From assembly GCA_003505715.1 (NCBI GenBank), contig DNXU01000456.1:2140-10212 (forward strand): 8,073 nt of DNA, given 5' to 3'. This stretch comes from Cyanobacteria bacterium UBA8803. GTDB lineage: Bacteria > Cyanobacteriota > Cyanobacteriia > Cyanobacteriales > Coleofasciculaceae. A model generated the notes under the pieces. It worked only from the letters and a program-made list of their open reading frames with translations, did no database searches and was not told where the DNA came from. This document shows, one piece after another, positions 6,674 to 8,073 of the stretch. Numbering within the stretch: position 1 is the stretch's first letter; every line of letters starts with the position of its first letter. The translations under genes were made by a program, and so were the position numbers.

Positions 6674-6752
6674 CTTCTATCTCCAAAATAAAATCAACTG
6701 GATTAAGGATTTTCAGATGAGAGTAACAGCTTGCGTCTCTAAAAAGATTTTG
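6654..6752 (-). pseudogene. 3' remnant of an unidentified gene, out of frame with hepT
   Basis: Reading the minus strand one base out of the HepT frame gives an open stretch of about 33 codons with no start: AQNLFRDASCYSHLKILNP, continuing VDFILEIEDDNESN and a TAA at 6654-6656. It overlaps the 72-aa gene by 20 nt, the arrangement expected of a genuine operon neighbour. The ending (L-K-I-L-N-P-V-D-F-I) is reminiscent of the last strand and helix of PIN-domain toxins, but it is too short for a firm call. The frame is closed by a stop a little upstream, within hepT sequence. I read this as the tail of a gene whose front was lost when it was joined to the truncated hepT. It could also be a chance open frame. 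Confidence 0.4.
6681..6684 (-). promoter_or_regulatory. Ribosome binding site of the 72-aa gene
   Basis: GGAG on the minus strand lies 7 nt before the ATG at 6673. It falls within the coding frame of the gene remnant that ends at 6654, as is usual for overlapping genes in an operon. Confidence 0.5.
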
Positions 6753-6958
6753 GGCTGTGCCCACGGCACAGAAGAATATCGATTCATCAAATCACCAGAT
6801 AAGGAAGAAGCCGCTTCTCCAATAATCTGGAGATGATGAATCACCCAAACCTGAATCAGTTCTTGTTCATCAAATGCCTGTCTGCCCTGACTGGCATATC
6901 GTTCAATCGCCGCGATCGCATCTAAAATATCTTGCAGCCGTTCAGCCTCTCGCCTCAT
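6713..6958 (-). pseudogene. hepT: Truncated HepT-like toxin (DUF86), catalytic motif missing
   Basis: HepT proteins are HEPN-type RNases of about 110-140 aa. They are silenced by the MntA nucleotidyltransferase, which adds AMP to a Tyr in the RX4HXY motif. Here the first 66 residues are a good HepT N-terminus (MRREAERLQDILDAI, FDEQELIQVWVIHHLQIIGEAA, then RYSSVPW). After Trp66-Ala-Gln the sequence no longer resembles the family and ends at residue 81 in an unrelated tail. The segment that should hold Arg, His and the modified Tyr is absent, so the product should be an inactive toxin, though it might still bind MntA. The start overlaps the mntA stop by 4 nt (ATGA), the normal arrangement. The break coincides with a palindrome and is followed by a remnant of another gene, pointing to deletion or recombination rather than a point mutation. 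Confidence 0.75.
6751..6770. repeat. Overlapping palindromes at the hepT truncation point
   Basis: Two overlapping hairpins can form here: TGGGC-TGT-GCCCA (6751-6763) and TGTGCC-CAC-GGCACA (6756-6770). They exclude each other. They recall the palindromic GGTGGGCA...TGCCCACC-type repeats dispersed in cyanobacteria, though the match is loose. The sequence covers codons 64-70 of the hepT frame, exactly where similarity to the HepT family stops. Confidence 0.45.
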
Positions 6959-7266
6959 AGCATCACAGCCTCATGCAAAACGCGATCGCGAATACGTTCC
7001 TTCAGCATATCTACCGTGGCAATATCAACCTGGCGATCGAGTAGCCGTTCTAAATCAATTAATAGTCCTGCTGGAAACCAGGGCGTAATTTTCCCCAAAT
7101 CATAGTCAACCAAAAAATCAATATCGCTCTCAGAGGTTGCTTCTCCCCGTGCCACCGAACCAAACACCCGCACGTTGTAGGCTCCATGCTTTTGTGCAAT
7201 AGCGAGAATTTCCGTTCTCTGCTCTTGTAATAACTCGTTAATCCCTAACCCTGTTTTGCTAGTCAT
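6955..7266 (-). CDS. mntA: MntA-like minimal nucleotidyltransferase antitoxin
   Basis: A 103-aa minimal nucleotidyltransferase of the MNT family. The signature G-S-X10-D-X-D is complete: Gly36-Ser37 in VFGSVARGE, Asp48 and Asp50 in SDIDFLVD. A third acidic residue is available at Asp81 (QVDIATVD). In MntA-HepT systems this enzyme transfers AMP to the partner RNase and so blocks it. The sequence shows no defect. It overlaps the hepT-like gene by 4 nt and starts 30 nt after the Uma2 stop, in the same direction. AAGGG lies close to the ATG and AGGA further away, so the initiation signal is ambiguous. Because the partner toxin lacks its target motif, this enzyme may be an orphan antitoxin able to neutralise HepT-like toxins encoded elsewhere. 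That role is inference. Confidence 0.9.
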   Translation of the reverse strand: MTSKTGLGINELLQEQRTEILAIAQKHGAYNVRVFGSVARGEATSESDIDFLVDYDLGKITPWFPAGLLIDLERLLDRQVDIATVDMLKERIRDRVLHEAVML

Positions 7267-7280
7267 GCCCTTACATTCCT

Positions 7281-7297
7281 AACCCCTTAAACCCCTT
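7281..7297. repeat. Short direct repeat AACCCCTT between Uma2 and mntA
   Basis: AACCCCTT occurs at 7281-7288 and again at 7290-7297, giving a 9-nt period in the 30-nt gap between the Uma2 stop and the mntA start. It may be a small slippage duplication, and no function is evident. Confidence 0.3.
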
Positions 7298-7944
7298 TAC
7301 TCATTCAGCCTCTCCCTCACCCATCGCCGAAACGCCCTTAACGCCTGAGAAGTTCCTGACTGCCGTCCCATCTCTAAAAACTGAGAAATCCCCTCAATCA
7401 CTGGAAAATTAGGAAACGTTGGGCTAATAGCAGACTCTACATACTTTCCCGATCGCAACACATAAACCTGCAATCTACGATTTTGATAGCGCCAAATTTC
7501 CGGCACCCCTAATACCTCATAAGCACTCAATTGAGTCTTAGAAGTCACATCAATTTCTATCGCTAAATCTGGCGGCGGGTCTACCGTTAAATCCAGGCTT
7601 TCTCGCCCAACCATTTTAGCGTAATTTTGGATATAAAAACAATCATCCGGTTCAATTCCCGCCATCATATCTTGCCGCTTAAACGTCGTTGACCCAAATG
7701 GCTCCCAATTAATTTCTAACTCATCCAGTAAAATCTTTAATAAATCTCCAATAATAATTTTGGGTTTTTCATGTTCCGGTAGAGGCATCCTAATCTCCAA
7801 GGTGCTATTGAGATAAGCCACTCGCGTCCCACGATGCTCTCCCAATTCTGCTAAAATCGCTTCAAATTCCGACCAACTCACCTCATGAAACAGCACCCGA
7901 TGTCCGGGCGGTACACTAATTTGCCTCAATTGCAGCGTCACCAT
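7297..7944 (-). CDS. Uma2 family endonuclease-fold protein (DUF820)
   Basis: This 215-aa Uma2 protein shows the family core clearly: His58-Glu59 in LPEHEKPK, Asp100/Asp101 in IEPDDCFYIQ, Asp126 in DPPPDLAIEID, Glu130, Lys136 in VTSKTQL, and the signature LGVPEIWRY (145-153). The IEPDDCFYI and PPPDLAIEIDVT stretches are textbook for the larger cyanobacterial Uma2 group, and all putative catalytic residues are kept. The start at 7944 is supported by GGAAG about 10 nt upstream, a little far, and by a promoter-like sequence further up. It is the first gene of the minus-strand run and probably shares its transcript with mntA. The biological target is unknown. Sequence similarity to the other Uma2 protein in this window is limited to the common motifs, so this is not a recent duplication. 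Confidence 0.92.
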   Translation of the reverse strand: MVTLQLRQISVPPGHRVLFHEVSWSEFEAILAELGEHRGTRVAYLNSTLEIRMPLPEHEKPKIIIGDLLKILLDELEINWEPFGSTTFKRQDMMAGIEPDDCFYIQNYAKMVGRESLDLTVDPPPDLAIEIDVTSKTQLSAYEVLGVPEIWRYQNRRLQVYVLRSGKYVESAISPTFPNFPVIEGISQFLEMGRQSGTSQALRAFRRWVRERLNE

Positions 7945-8001
7945 TGTTATTTAACTTCCGTTTGTTAACCTTGCCCATTCGCTTAGGGACTGCCAAAAAA
8001 T

Positions 8002-8030
8002 AAATTATCCATTCGATCAGGGCGAGTCAA
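8002..8030 (-). promoter_or_regulatory. Sigma-70-type promoter of the minus-strand gene run
   Basis: On the minus strand TTGACT (8025-8030) and TAATTT (8002-8007) are separated by exactly 17 nt. Transcription would begin near 7995 and leave a leader of about 50 nt before the Uma2 start at 7944. The -35 box lies inside the 33-nt repeat shared with 1251-1283. Confidence 0.5.
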
Positions 8031-8044
8031 GCTATACTGAAAGG
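8012..8044 (+). repeat. 33-nt dispersed repeat, copy 2
   Basis: This copy matches 1251-1283 at 27 of 33 positions in the same orientation, with sharp loss of similarity on both sides. It overlaps the -35 region of the predicted Uma2 promoter. The 29 nt from here to the window edge hold nothing I can identify. Confidence 0.5.
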
Positions 8045-8073
8045 CTAGCGCTACTATATTGAAACAGCGACTC

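Noticed and set aside
3577..7944. The two Uma2 genes as a recent duplication or recombining repeats
   Set aside because: They differ in length and share only the family motifs, so they are separate members of a large family.
1..8073. CRISPR array, tRNA, rRNA or complete insertion sequence
   Set aside because: No regularly spaced repeats, no tRNA-like cloverleaf sequence and no transposase gene were seen on either strand.

Overview
The window looks like chromosomal DNA from a cyanobacterium. It holds nine perfect copies of the HIP1 octamer GCGATCGC in 8 kb. The gene families are also typical of cyanobacteria: Uma2 nucleases, a CHASE2 adenylate cyclase, a periplasmic FecR-domain protein, a DUF790/Bax1 protein and small toxin-antitoxin-like cassettes. 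Dispersed intergenic repeats, such as CCCATCA heptads and a CTTCGTGTC/CTTTGCGTC block, fit a large, repeat-rich and probably filamentous genome. That last point is inference.

Layout. (1) 28-1242 (+) is a DUF790/Bax1-like nuclease whose usual partner is an XPB-type helicase; no helicase is in the window. (2) 1427-3397 (+) is a membrane-bound CHASE2 class III nucleotide cyclase, preceded by an AT-rich leader with short dyads. (3) 3398-3576 is a convergent junction carrying a small element bounded by 13-bp inverted repeats, with a 9-nt-period repeat inside. (4) From 7944 down to 3577 every gene lies on the minus strand: Uma2, mntA-like antitoxin, truncated hepT-like toxin, an out-of-frame remnant of another gene, a 72-aa unknown, DUF4926, DUF4160, a DUF2442 fusion, FecR protein and a second Uma2. 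Several joints in this run are tight (4-nt overlap, 13-nt overlap, 3- and 4-nt gaps), so much of it may be transcribed together. A good sigma-70-like promoter (TTGACT, 17 nt, TAATTT) precedes the first Uma2 gene.

How the parts relate. The minus-strand run looks like a stack of two-gene cassettes of toxin-antitoxin type that have been rearranged. The HepT-like toxin stops inside a palindromic sequence before its catalytic R-X4-6-H motif. The reading frame that continues after the break belongs to a different gene and overlaps the next gene by 20 nt. This suggests a deletion or recombination that joined two cassettes and left an intact MntA antitoxin without a working toxin. The CHASE2 cyclase and FecR protein both have parts outside the cytoplasm and may belong to envelope sensing, but they face each other across a Uma2 gene and the repeat element, so co-transcription is not expected.

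Most notable for follow-up are the hepT/remnant junction, a 33-nt repeat (27 of 33 identical) present in direct orientation at both edges of the block (1251-1283 and 8012-8044), the uncharacterised 72-aa/DUF4926 pair, and the C-terminal extension on the DUF2442 protein.
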